A stretch of DNA of 45,931 nucleotides, taken from NCBI GenBank assembly GCA_031256875.1, contig JAIRPQ010000122.1, forward strand, positions 1 to 45,931, in the 5' to 3' direction. Shown here piece by piece: positions 18,797 through 27,065 of this stretch; position 1 is the first letter of the stretch, and the number at the start of each line of letters is the position of its first letter. The notes under the pieces are model-generated. The model did no database searches and was not told the DNA's origin. It was given only the letters and a program-made list of their open reading frames with translations. This stretch comes from Eubacteriales Family XIII. Incertae Sedis bacterium (GTDB lineage: Bacteria; Bacillota; Clostridia; Peptostreptococcales; Anaerovoracaceae). The translations under genes and the position numbers were made by a program.

Positions 18797-19858
18797 TCAT
18801 CCATACACGTGGTATGGCTCGCCTTTCAGTAGGCGTATTGCGCCTTGCGCCAGCGAATCCATTTCGCTTTCGCCGGGCATCCGCACTACGGGTGCTATGA
18901 ATTTGACGCGCTCCTCTATCCATCCGGTCAGCATGTCCGAGTACGCCATACCGCCCGTGAGTATTATCGCGTCGAACACCCCGTTCAGCACGGGCGCCAT
19001 TTCGCCTATGCCCTTGGCTATCTGGTACGCCTGCGCCTGGTAGAGCTTCAGCGCTTCGTCGTTACCGCCCTCTATCATCTTCTCTATCTCACGCGCATCC
19101 GCCGTGCCGAGGTAGGCTTTCAGCCCGCCGAAACCCCTGAGATACCTTATCATCTCCTTCTTTGTATGCTCGCCCGAATAACACATATCGACGACATACA
19201 GCAGCGGGATGCTGCCCGCGCGCTCAGGGGAAAACGGTCCGGCGTCGTCGCGGATAGAGTCCACTATCTTGCCATGGTCGTGTACGCCGATGGTCACGCC
19301 GCCGCCCATATGCACGACTATCAGCTGCAGATCCTCGTATTTCTTGCCGATGCCCTGCGCGTATTTGTGCGACATCGCCTTGCTGTTCAGCACATGGTTC
19401 ATGCTCTCGCGCACCACGCCCGGTATACCCGTAATCTTCGCGATGGGCGCGTATTCGTCGGCGGTAACGCTGTCGTAAATATACGCGGGGATTCCGAGCG
19501 GATTCGCTATGCCGTACGCGATAAGCGACGCGATATTCGATGCGTGCGGGGACGCTTTTCCCGCCCTCAGCGCCGCCACCATTTTCTCCTCTACGACATA
19601 GCCCCCGCCGGTCATATGCGGCAGCATATTGCCGCGCCCCATGACGCAGGACAGCGACTTCGGGTCTATGCCCCATTCGCCCAGAGCGCCGCGCACGATT
19701 TTGGTCCGGTATTCCTCCTGCTCGATGATATCGTCGAAGCCCGCCAAATCCTCCGCGCTGTGGTCGATGCCTTTCAGGTATACCTGCTTATCGTCCTCGT
19801 AATACGCTATCTTCGTCGATGTGGAACCGGGGTTAATCACCAATATTTTGAATGGCAT
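18797..19858 (-). CDS. buk: Butyrate kinase (acyl kinase)
   Basis: MPFKILVINPGSTSTKIAYYEDDKQVYLKGIDHS, MGRGNMLPHMTGGGYVV, AHMGGGVTIGVHDHGKIVDS-like region, ILTGGMAYS. Confidence 0.95.
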   Translation of the reverse strand: MPFKILVINPGSTSTKIAYYEDDKQVYLKGIDHSAEDLAGFDDIIEQEEYRTKIVRGALGEWGIDPKSLSCVMGRGNMLPHMTGGGYVVEEKMVAALRAGKASPHASNIASLIAYGIANPLGIPAYIYDSVTADEYAPIAKITGIPGVVRESMNHVLNSKAMSHKYAQGIGKKYEDLQLIVVHMGGGVTIGVHDHGKIVDSIRDDAGPFSPERAGSIPLLYVVDMCYSGEHTKKEMIRYLRGFGGLKAYLGTADAREIEKMIEGGNDEALKLYQAQAYQIAKGIGEMAPVLNGVFDAIILTGGMAYSDMLTGWIEERVKFIAPVVRMPGESEMDSLAQGAIRLLKGEPYHVYG

Positions 19859-19903
19859 TGCGATGCCTCCTTTCAGCTCCGTCCGTTACAACTGCTGCGC
19901 CGT

Positions 19904-20821
19904 CTACGCGGCAGCGGCCGCCGCGAACACAAGCGACCAGTATTTTTCCTCCGCTGTCGCTCCTCGCGACACGAGCACGATCGGCGCTTTCGCGCCCACG
20001 ATAATGCCCGCCATCTGCGAGCCAGCAAGACACATCAGCGTCTTTGCGACGATATTTCCCGCCGTCATGTCGGGCATCAGCAGTATGTCCACGTCGCCGA
20101 CGACAGGGCTTTCGTAACCCTTCACCTTCGCGGACTCCCGATCAAAAGCCAGGTCGAAGGATATCGGGCCTTCCACCACGCAGCCTTTTATAACGCCCTC
20201 TGCATTCTGCCGCTTCAGCTGCGCCGCGTCAACGCTCGCCTGCATCTTCGGGTTTTCCACCTCTGTGGCGCAAAGACAGGCCACCTTCGGCTCCTCCGTG
20301 CCGAGACTATGCATGACCCTCACCGCGTTGTCCAGAACCTTGCGCTTCTGATCCGCGTCGGGCGAAATCACCATGCCGCCGTCGGTCAGTATCACCGTCT
20401 TGTGGTAGGCGGGAATTTGGAACAGCCCCGCGTGCGACATTATCTCGCCCGTCAAAAGCCCCAGCTCCTTGCTTACCACCTCTCTGAGCAAATCCGCAGT
20501 CTGGAGCTTGCCCTTCATTATCGCGTCGCCCTTGCCCTCCGCGACCATCAGCGCGGCCTTCTTCGAAGCCGAAGTATCATCAGGAGCGTCAATAATTTCG
20601 CAGCCCGAAAGCGGCAGGCCGTGTGCCGAAATTATTTCCTCTATTTCCTTGCCGATGCCGATGAGAACGGGATCTATCATGCCTTTCGAAAATGCTTCCG
20701 AGACGCCCTCCAGCGTGTGCAGGTCATGTGCCGCCGCCACTACCACCCGCTTCCTGGCCGGTTTCTTATTAATAATATTTTCAAGTTCTGCAAAATTATT
20801 CACTTTCCTCACTCCTTTCAT
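19904..20821 (-). CDS. ptb: Phosphate butyryltransferase
   Basis: RVVVAAAHDLHTLEGVSEAFSKGMIDPVLIG, MSHAGLFQIPAYHKTVILTDGGMVISPD, DILLMPDMTAGNIVAKTL. Confidence 0.93.
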   Translation of the reverse strand: MKGVRKVNNFAELENIINKKPARKRVVVAAAHDLHTLEGVSEAFSKGMIDPVLIGIGKEIEEIISAHGLPLSGCEIIDAPDDTSASKKAALMVAEGKGDAIMKGKLQTADLLREVVSKELGLLTGEIMSHAGLFQIPAYHKTVILTDGGMVISPDADQKRKVLDNAVRVMHSLGTEEPKVACLCATEVENPKMQASVDAAQLKRQNAEGVIKGCVVEGPISFDLAFDRESAKVKGYESPVVGDVDILLMPDMTAGNIVAKTLMCLAGSQMAGIIVGAKAPIVLVSRGATAEEKYWSLVFAAAAAA

Positions 20822-22326
20822 GCCTGCCTTGCGCCACCGCCATCAGACTCCGCGCCGCCGCCAGAACCACCACCGCCGCCCGACGAACCGTCGCCCGCAG
20901 ACAATCCGGCCTTGCTGTGCTTGTTGCCGTAGATGGCGTATATCAGCATCCCGATGCCGGTCCAGACAACGAAGAACAGCCAAGTGAGCGACGCGAGCTG
21001 TGTCACGAGGAACAGGCACATCACCATCGAAATCAGCGGAAGCACCGGCACGAGCGGCACTTTGAAGGGCCGTTCCAGTTCCTTCATATTTTTTCTCAGC
21101 AGTATCACGGTCAGAGAAACGATGAAGAACGCGCAGAGCGTGCCGATGTTGCACAGCTCCGCGAGCCGCCCGATGGGGAGAAGCCCGCCGAGGATGCTGG
21201 CGGCTATCCACATCGAGATGATGGCGTATTTCGGCACTTTGTTCTTGTTCACCTTCGACAGCGGCTTCGGCAGCAGGCCGTCGCGCGAGAGCGAATAAAT
21301 CAGACGCGACTGTGCGCCGAGCGTCACGAGGACTCCCGTGGTCAGACCCGTGATGGCGCCGACGGACACTATCACCTTGCCCCAGTCGATGCCGATCGCC
21401 GCGAGCGCGTATGCCACGGGTGCGCCGTTCCCAGGCTGCCCGCTCGCGTAATGCGTATAAGATGTCACGCCCGTCATGCAGAGAGTGACGACAATGTAAA
21501 GGGCCGTTGCGATGAGCAGCGCCCCGATAATGCCGCGCGGCAGGCTCCGCTGCGGGTTCTTGACCTCCTCCGCGGAATTGGCGAGCGCGTCGAATCCGAG
21601 ATAGGCGAAGAACACGATGGCCGCTCCCGCGAAAACGCCCGTCTTAGGGGTCGCGAACCAATTCTCGGGAAACCATCCGAAGGGAACAAAAGGTTCGTAG
21701 TTCGCGCTTTTGATATGCCCTATCGTCAGCACGATGAAAAGCACGATGACGATGAGCTTGACCGCCACGAGGACGTTGTTCAAGACCGCGCTTTCCTTCG
21801 CGCCCCTCAGCTGAAGCAGCATCATCAGCGTTATGATGAGGACCGCGGGTAGGTTGACGATGCCGCCGCTCATCGGGTCGGCCAAAAGCGAATCGGGTAT
21901 GTCGATGCCGATGCTTTCGACTATCATGGTGAAGTAAGCGGACCAGCCCGTGGAAATCGCGGAGCACGCGAATATGTATTCGGCGGTCAGGCACCAGCCG
22001 ATGAACCACGCGAATATCTCGCCTATGCCGATATATGAGAACGTATACGAACTCCCCGACGCGGGTATGGCGGCCGCAAGCTCGGCGTAGCACAGGGCCG
22101 CGAACAGGCAGGCTATGCCCGCCACGAGAAAAGATATAACCAGCGCGGGGCCCGCAACATCGCCGGCGGCCACCCCCGTAATTACAAAAATACCGGATCC
22201 GATAATGACACCGACTCCCATCAGCGTCAGGTCAAGTGCGCTCAAATTTCGCTTCAGCGCCTCGCCCTCTTTCTTAGCGCCTATAATCGAATCAATAGGC
22301 AGCTTTCTCAAAATACCATTATTCAT
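20818..22326 (-). CDS. APC-family amino acid permease
   Basis: Start MNNGILRKLP after AAGGAGG; NLSALDLTLMGVGVIIGSGIFVITGVAAG; about 12 TM; 4-bp overlap with ptb. Confidence 0.93.
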   Translation of the reverse strand: MNNGILRKLPIDSIIGAKKEGEALKRNLSALDLTLMGVGVIIGSGIFVITGVAAGDVAGPALVISFLVAGIACLFAALCYAELAAAIPASGSSYTFSYIGIGEIFAWFIGWCLTAEYIFACSAISTGWSAYFTMIVESIGIDIPDSLLADPMSGGIVNLPAVLIITLMMLLQLRGAKESAVLNNVLVAVKLIVIVLFIVLTIGHIKSANYEPFVPFGWFPENWFATPKTGVFAGAAIVFFAYLGFDALANSAEEVKNPQRSLPRGIIGALLIATALYIVVTLCMTGVTSYTHYASGQPGNGAPVAYALAAIGIDWGKVIVSVGAITGLTTGVLVTLGAQSRLIYSLSRDGLLPKPLSKVNKNKVPKYAIISMWIAASILGGLLPIGRLAELCNIGTLCAFFIVSLTVILLRKNMKELERPFKVPLVPVLPLISMVMCLFLVTQLASLTWLFFVVWTGIGMLIYAIYGNKHSKAGLSAGDGSSGGGGGSGGGAESDGGGARQA

Positions 22327-22428
22327 CAGACAATCCTCCTTATCCAAACAATATGGACAAACCAAAATCAGCGGATAAAAGACTGCCGTTTTTCGAATAT
22401 GCTTCGGAAAGCGGTTATATATTTATTG

Positions 22429-23001
22429 TTATTGTTTCATTCCTTCGTTGAACGCCTTGATGTTGATGTCCTCGAAGCCCTTTTTCACGTTGTCTCGAAT
22501 GACCTCGTCCCAGTCTATGCCTGAGATGTCCATCGCCTTTACGAGCGAGCCGAGCAGGACGATGTTCATAACCCTGGGATTCCCGAGACTCTGTGCGACC
22601 TCCGCTGCTTTCAGCACGAGGATGTCAGCTTTTTCCTTCAGAGTCTCGGTAATGCCCTTCGGGTATTCCGCCTTGCCCATGAGGATTGGCGCGGACGGTA
22701 TCTCGTAATCGTTGATAACTATTTTGCCGTCGGGCTTCAGGTATTCAATCCACCGCAGCGCTTCCATCTTCTCGAACGCGACTATGACGTCGGCCTCGCC
22801 GATGCCGATAATGGGCGAATACACTTTTTCGCCGTAGCGTATCTGGGTACTCACGTTGCCGCCGCGCTGACTCATGCCATGCACTTCGGACATCTTAACG
22901 TCGTAGCCGGCTTTCACAAGCGCGTCCGACAGTATCTTGCTCGCAAGGATGGTTCCCTGGCCGCCTACCCCGACCAACAGGATGTTTTTGGCTTCACTCA
23001 T
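22429..23001 (-). CDS. iorB: Indolepyruvate:ferredoxin oxidoreductase, beta subunit
   Basis: NILLVGVGGQGTILASKIL, SEVHGMSQRGGNVSTQIRYGEKVYSP. Confidence 0.94.
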   Translation of the reverse strand: MSEAKNILLVGVGGQGTILASKILSDALVKAGYDVKMSEVHGMSQRGGNVSTQIRYGEKVYSPIIGIGEADVIVAFEKMEALRWIEYLKPDGKIVINDYEIPSAPILMGKAEYPKGITETLKEKADILVLKAAEVAQSLGNPRVMNIVLLGSLVKAMDISGIDWDEVIRDNVKKGFEDINIKAFNEGMKQ

Positions 23002-23003
23002 GG

Positions 23004-24776
23004 CTATCGCACCTCCTCTATAGCTTCAAACGGGCAGACCTGCAGGCACACGGTACATCCCGTGCAGGACGAGCCGTCTATCTCGATGGCTTCCCCGCTG
23101 TGTATGGCCGGACAGCCGGTGCGGACGCAGGCTTTGCACTTCTTGCATTTTTCCTGATCGATTCTGCACTTCTTGGGTGACAGGTCGAAATCTTCCTTGT
23201 CCTGCGCGCTGAACTTTTTCAGTATGCAGGGCCATTTAGTAATAATAACGGTCGGCTCGTCTTTCGCGATGGCATCGTCCAGAGCCTTGCCCGTCTCCTC
23301 AAGGTCAAGCGGGTTTACCACGTAGATATTCTCTTTCTTCATGCCGATAGCCAGGCAGAGCTTTTCGATATCGACTTCCACCGTCGGCTCGCCCATCAGC
23401 GTGAAGCCCGACCCCGGGTTTTCCTGGTGGCCAGTCATGCCCGTGATGCGGTTGTCCAGAATAACGGAAACGCTGTTGCCCTTGTTATAGATAACGTCAA
23501 TCAGGCTGTTGATTCCCGTGTGGAAGAACGTCGAGTCGCCGATGACCGCGACCGCCTTCTTGTCCTGGCCCGAAAGCTTGAGCGCCTTGGCCGCGCCATG
23601 TCCGGTGCTGATGCTGCCGCCCATGCAGAAGCATGTGTCGATTGCGGACAGCGGCGGTGCGCTGCCGAGCGTGTAGCACCCGATGTCGCCTGTGATGACG
23701 AGGTTTTTCCGCTTGCTTAGCGCGTAGAAAAATCCGCGGTGCGGGCATCCGGCGCAGAGCACGGGCGGGCGGACAACAGCTTCCATCCCTTCGACGGTGG
23801 CATGGGGATTTTCCGTGCCGAACACCGCCGTCCTCACGATGTCCGTGTTCAGCTCCCCGTATTTCGGAATCAGCGACTTGCCCTCGCAGGCGATGCCGAG
23901 CTGCGCGACGTGGCGCTCAATGTACGGATCCATCTCCTCGACGACATAGAGCTTGTCGACCTTCGATGCAAATTCCTTTATCAGCTTCCGCGGGAGCGGG
24001 AACGCCATGCCGAGCTTCAGGAAGGACGCGTCGTCGCCGAACGTCTCCTTCGCATACTCATAGCCCACGCCGGACGTGATGACGCCGACCTTCGTATCCC
24101 TGTATTCGGGCTGGTTGATGGATACGGTGTTGGAATACTCCTCCATCGCCGCGAGCCGCTCCTCGAGCTTGGCGCGCATGACCTGCGCGTTCGCGGGCGT
24201 CGCGACGAATTTGGCGATGTTCTTTTCATATGGTATGGCCGGCACTTCCTTGCGTTCCTCGAACTCGACCAGACCCTTGCTGTGGCATATCCGCGTGGTG
24301 ACGTGCAGCATCACCGGCGTGTCGAATTTTTCGGATAGCTCCAGCCCCAGCTTCATGAAGTCCTTTGCTTCTTGGCTGTCGGACGGGTTCAGCATGAGCA
24401 GCCTCGCGGCTTCCGCGTAGTTGCGGTTGTCCTGCTCGTTCTGCGAGCTGTGCATGCCCGGGTCATCCGCAGACACGAGCACCAGTCCGCCCGTCACGCC
24501 CGTGTACGCGAACGTGAAAAGCGGGTCGGCCGCCACATTGACGCCGACGTGCTTCATGGCGGCCATTGAGCGCACGCCCGCAACCGAAGCGCCTATCGCG
24601 GCTTCGAGCGCCACCTTTTCGTTCGGAGCCCATTCGCAATAAAGGGCATCCTTGTACTGTACCAAATTTTCTAGGATTTCCGTACTGGGCGTCCCGGGGT
24701 ACGCGGAAGCGAATTTCAGCCCCGCCTCGTAAGCCCCCCGCGCGATCGCCTCATTTCCGGACAATAATACACGCAT
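23004..24776 (-). CDS. iorA: Indolepyruvate:ferredoxin oxidoreductase, alpha subunit
   Basis: LSGNEAIARGAYEAGLKFASAYPGTPSTEI, CAGCPHRGFFYAL, TGDIGCYTLG, two C-terminal 4Fe-4S clusters. Confidence 0.96.
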   Translation of the reverse strand: MRVLLSGNEAIARGAYEAGLKFASAYPGTPSTEILENLVQYKDALYCEWAPNEKVALEAAIGASVAGVRSMAAMKHVGVNVAADPLFTFAYTGVTGGLVLVSADDPGMHSSQNEQDNRNYAEAARLLMLNPSDSQEAKDFMKLGLELSEKFDTPVMLHVTTRICHSKGLVEFEERKEVPAIPYEKNIAKFVATPANAQVMRAKLEERLAAMEEYSNTVSINQPEYRDTKVGVITSGVGYEYAKETFGDDASFLKLGMAFPLPRKLIKEFASKVDKLYVVEEMDPYIERHVAQLGIACEGKSLIPKYGELNTDIVRTAVFGTENPHATVEGMEAVVRPPVLCAGCPHRGFFYALSKRKNLVITGDIGCYTLGSAPPLSAIDTCFCMGGSISTGHGAAKALKLSGQDKKAVAVIGDSTFFHTGINSLIDVIYNKGNSVSVILDNRITGMTGHQENPGSGFTLMGEPTVEVDIEKLCLAIGMKKENIYVVNPLDLEETGKALDDAIAKDEPTVIITKWPCILKKFSAQDKEDFDLSPKKCRIDQEKCKKCKACVRTGCPAIHSGEAIEIDGSSCTGCTVCLQVCPFEAIEEVR

Positions 24777-24956
24777 AACAAAACCTCCTTATGTTGCACG
24801 ATGCAGCCCTGGAAACTGCGTCCCTCCGCATCATGCACGTTCTCTTGCCATTAATACCGCCGAGGCAGACATTAACTTAAAAATGTTTGCAGATGGTGTG
24901 ATTTGCTTCATCGCCCCGCTCAATAATTTCGTGTGCCAAGCTCTACACTATCCGTG

Positions 24957-24963
24957 AATTATA
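24957..24963 (-). promoter_or_regulatory. Candidate -10 (TATAAT) for the iorA operon, about 180 nt upstream of its ATG
   Basis: Minus strand reads GGTGCTATAATTCACGG; -35 not clear. Confidence 0.4.
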
Positions 24964-25147
24964 GCACCAATCAAGTCAAATAAATGTGTGCATAGCGTGA
25001 AGTTTGTGTGAAATAAGCCTCAATAATTTGCTGCGCGGGCATGTTAAAGAATTTCCCCAGCATGCTATAGAATTTCGCTACAACTCGCTACAACTGTCAC
25101 GCTTCACGCTCGCGCATTTTCATGTTCGAATCATTTCGATTGTAAAT

Positions 25148-25183
25148 AAGCGAGTGCCAGACCCAATGGGTCTGGCACTCGCT
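25148..25183 (-). terminator. Long hairpin directly after tRNA-Arg
   Basis: Perfect stem AAGCGAGTGCCAGACCC / GGGTCTGGCACTCGCTT with 3-nt loop; followed by ATTTA on the minus strand. Confidence 0.65.
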
Positions 25184-25259
25184 TGGCACCCCCGAGATGA
25201 TTCGAACATCCGACGCACGGTTTAGGAAACCGACGCTCTATCCCCTGAGCTACGGGGGC
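25184..25259 (-). tRNA. tRNA-Arg(CCT)
   Basis: GCCCCCGTAGCTCAGGGGATAGAGCGTCGGTTTCCTAAACCGTGCGTCGGATGTTCGAATCATCTCGGGGGTGCCA; full cloverleaf, encoded CCA. Confidence 0.95.
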
Positions 25260-25262
25260 TCT

Positions 25263-25287
25263 TTGAAATGGAGCGGGCGAAGGGAAT
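25263..25287. repeat. Duplicate of the tRNA-Gly 3' end (direct repeat of 25460-25484)
   Basis: TTGAAATGGAGCGGGCGAAGGGAAT vs TTGAACTGGAGCGGGCGAAGGGAAT: 24/25 identical. Confidence 0.9.
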
Positions 25288-25465
25288 TGCTTTGTGCTCG
25301 CTTCGCTCGCACTCGCCGGTCTGCGCTTCCCTTTTCGGTCAGCTTGACCCGCTCGCTACGAAACAGTCCGCCGGACTGTTTCGCTTCACGCTCGCGCCCT
25401 TTCGGGTTCGATTCCCTCTGCTTTATTTTCAAGGATGCACGGCCGTTGGCCGTGCCCCCTTGAAC

Positions 25466-25539
25466 TGGAGCGGGCGAAGGGAATCGAACCCTCGTATCCA
25501 GCTTGGGAAGCTGGTGTTCTGCCATTGAACTACGCCCGC
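25466..25539 (-). tRNA. tRNA-Gly(CCC)
   Basis: GCGGGCGTAGTTCAATGGCAGAACACCAGCTTCCCAAGCTGGATACGAGGGTTCGATTCCCTTCGCCCGCTCCA; full cloverleaf, encoded CCA. Confidence 0.95.
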
Positions 25540-25617
25540 GTTAGTGACCTCGATTTTCGGCGTTGCCGCGCTTGTTTTCGTCCGGCGCCTGACCGCTCGT
25601 ACCGAAGCCGCTAGGAT

Positions 25618-25623
25618 ACTATA
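25618..25623 (-). promoter_or_regulatory. Extended -10 for the tRNA-Gly/tRNA-Arg unit, abutting the upstream aminotransferase stop codon
   Basis: Minus strand TTTGATATAGT: TGA-TATAGT, where TGA is the aminotransferase stop codon (25626-25624). Confidence 0.45.
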
Positions 25624-26913
25624 TCAAACCCCGAGCCATTTTTCAAGTGCAGCCAACTTAACGCATACCGCGAACAAATCCATCGTGCTGCCCAGCTCTT
25701 CCAGCGACGGGAATGTCGGCGCCAGCCTGATATTGCTGTCCCTGGGGTCCTTGCCGTAGGGGAAGGTCGCGCCCGCGGGCGTCAGCACCGCACCCGCTTC
25801 CTTCGCCAGCGCGACCACCCTTTTCGCGCAGCCGTCCGGAACATCGACCGATATGAAATATCCGCCTTTCGGCCTTTCGTAGCTGACCAGCCCCGTTCCC
25901 GAAAACTCGCTGTCCAGCCTGTCCATGACAAGCTCGAATTTCGGGCGCAGAACCTCCGCGATTTTCCCCATATGCGCCGACACGTTCTCGGCTTTGCCGC
26001 CGAAAAACCTGACTGTCCGGAGCTGGGAAATCTTGTCAAATCCAATGGTCTGCATTTTTATGTGCGCGGTCATGCGCTCGACGGTCCTCGGCCCTGCCGC
26101 CACCATACCCACGCCGCCGCCGGGGAAATTTATCTTCGATGTCGAGAAATAATATAAGACGCGCTCGGGATAGCCGGCTTCTCCGCAGAGCGCGAAAATG
26201 TCGGGCGCACTGTTCTCGCCCCAGAGGTGATGCACCCCATAGGCATTGTCCCAGAATATGCGGAAGTCCGGCGCTGCCGCCCGCATCTGTGCGAGACGGC
26301 GGGCTTTTTCCTCGGATATCACGCAGCCCGTCGGGTTCGAGTATACGGGAATCACCCAGATGCCCTTGACCGCGGGATCCGACGACGCAAGCCGTTCTAC
26401 CTCGTCCATGTCGGGCCCGTCGCTCTCCATCGGCACGGGCACCAGCTCCGCTCCGAAATCCGAAGCCGCGCCAAAATGCCTATCATACCCGGGCACGGGG
26501 CAGAGTATCTTGACCGCGTCCGCCTTCTGCCACGGCTTGCTGTCCATGCCGCCCATGCCGTCCGGCGCGCCGAACTGATAGAGCATCGCAAACGAATTGT
26601 ACATATGCGTCAGGCTCGAATTGCCGCCCACAATCATCCGCTCCGCGGACACGCCGAGCAGCTCCGCGAAAAGATTCTTCAGCTCGGGCAGCCCCGTCAC
26701 CACGCCGTAGTTGCGGACATCTGTCCCGTCCTCCGCGCGCCAATCCTCCAGCGCCCCGAGCAGGCCGTTCGACAAATCCAGCACATCGGGCCCAGGCTTG
26801 CCACGCGACAGGTCAAGCTTCAGCCCCAGCGCCGCCAGCTCGTCGTACCGTTTTTTATTTTCACCAAACAGCGCATCCAAACGCTCCTTCGGCAGTTCAT
26901 TCCATGCCGCCAT
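25624..26913 (-). CDS. Aminotransferase, MocR/aspartate-aminotransferase-like (PF12897-type)
   Basis: MAAWNELPKERLDALFGENKKRYDELAALGLKLDLSRGKPGPDVLDLSNGLL; GGNSSLTHMYNSF; STSKINFPGGGVGM; SD GGAGG. Confidence 0.88.
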   Translation of the reverse strand: MAAWNELPKERLDALFGENKKRYDELAALGLKLDLSRGKPGPDVLDLSNGLLGALEDWRAEDGTDVRNYGVVTGLPELKNLFAELLGVSAERMIVGGNSSLTHMYNSFAMLYQFGAPDGMGGMDSKPWQKADAVKILCPVPGYDRHFGAASDFGAELVPVPMESDGPDMDEVERLASSDPAVKGIWVIPVYSNPTGCVISEEKARRLAQMRAAAPDFRIFWDNAYGVHHLWGENSAPDIFALCGEAGYPERVLYYFSTSKINFPGGGVGMVAAGPRTVERMTAHIKMQTIGFDKISQLRTVRFFGGKAENVSAHMGKIAEVLRPKFELVMDRLDSEFSGTGLVSYERPKGGYFISVDVPDGCAKRVVALAKEAGAVLTPAGATFPYGKDPRDSNIRLAPTFPSLEELGSTMDLFAVCVKLAALEKWLGV

Positions 26914-27065
26914 ATTATTCCTCCAATCCATATTTGCAAAACAAGGATAACGCAAGAGGTCAAACCCGCATTGGGTCTGACCCCTTTCCAATAATTTTAC
27001 CACAATATTAATTTGGGTGGAAGAATTTTTTCAGCGCCCGCAACGCAATTTTTTCCCGCGCAACG

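Noticed and set aside
18845-20932. 695-aa plus-strand ORF
   Set aside because: Antisense shadow of buk and ptb; His/Arg-rich non-native composition; the minus-strand proteins are clear.
20917-21852. 311-aa plus-strand ORF
   Set aside because: Antisense to the APC permease TM region; Arg/His/Asp-rich.
24777-24960. T-box leader for the ior operon
   Set aside because: No AGGGTGGNACCGCG T-box sequence or specifier architecture found.
25263-25539. Integrated genomic island at tRNA-Gly
   Set aside because: Only 197 bp between the repeats and no integrase or cargo; kept only as a scar/mini-element hypothesis.
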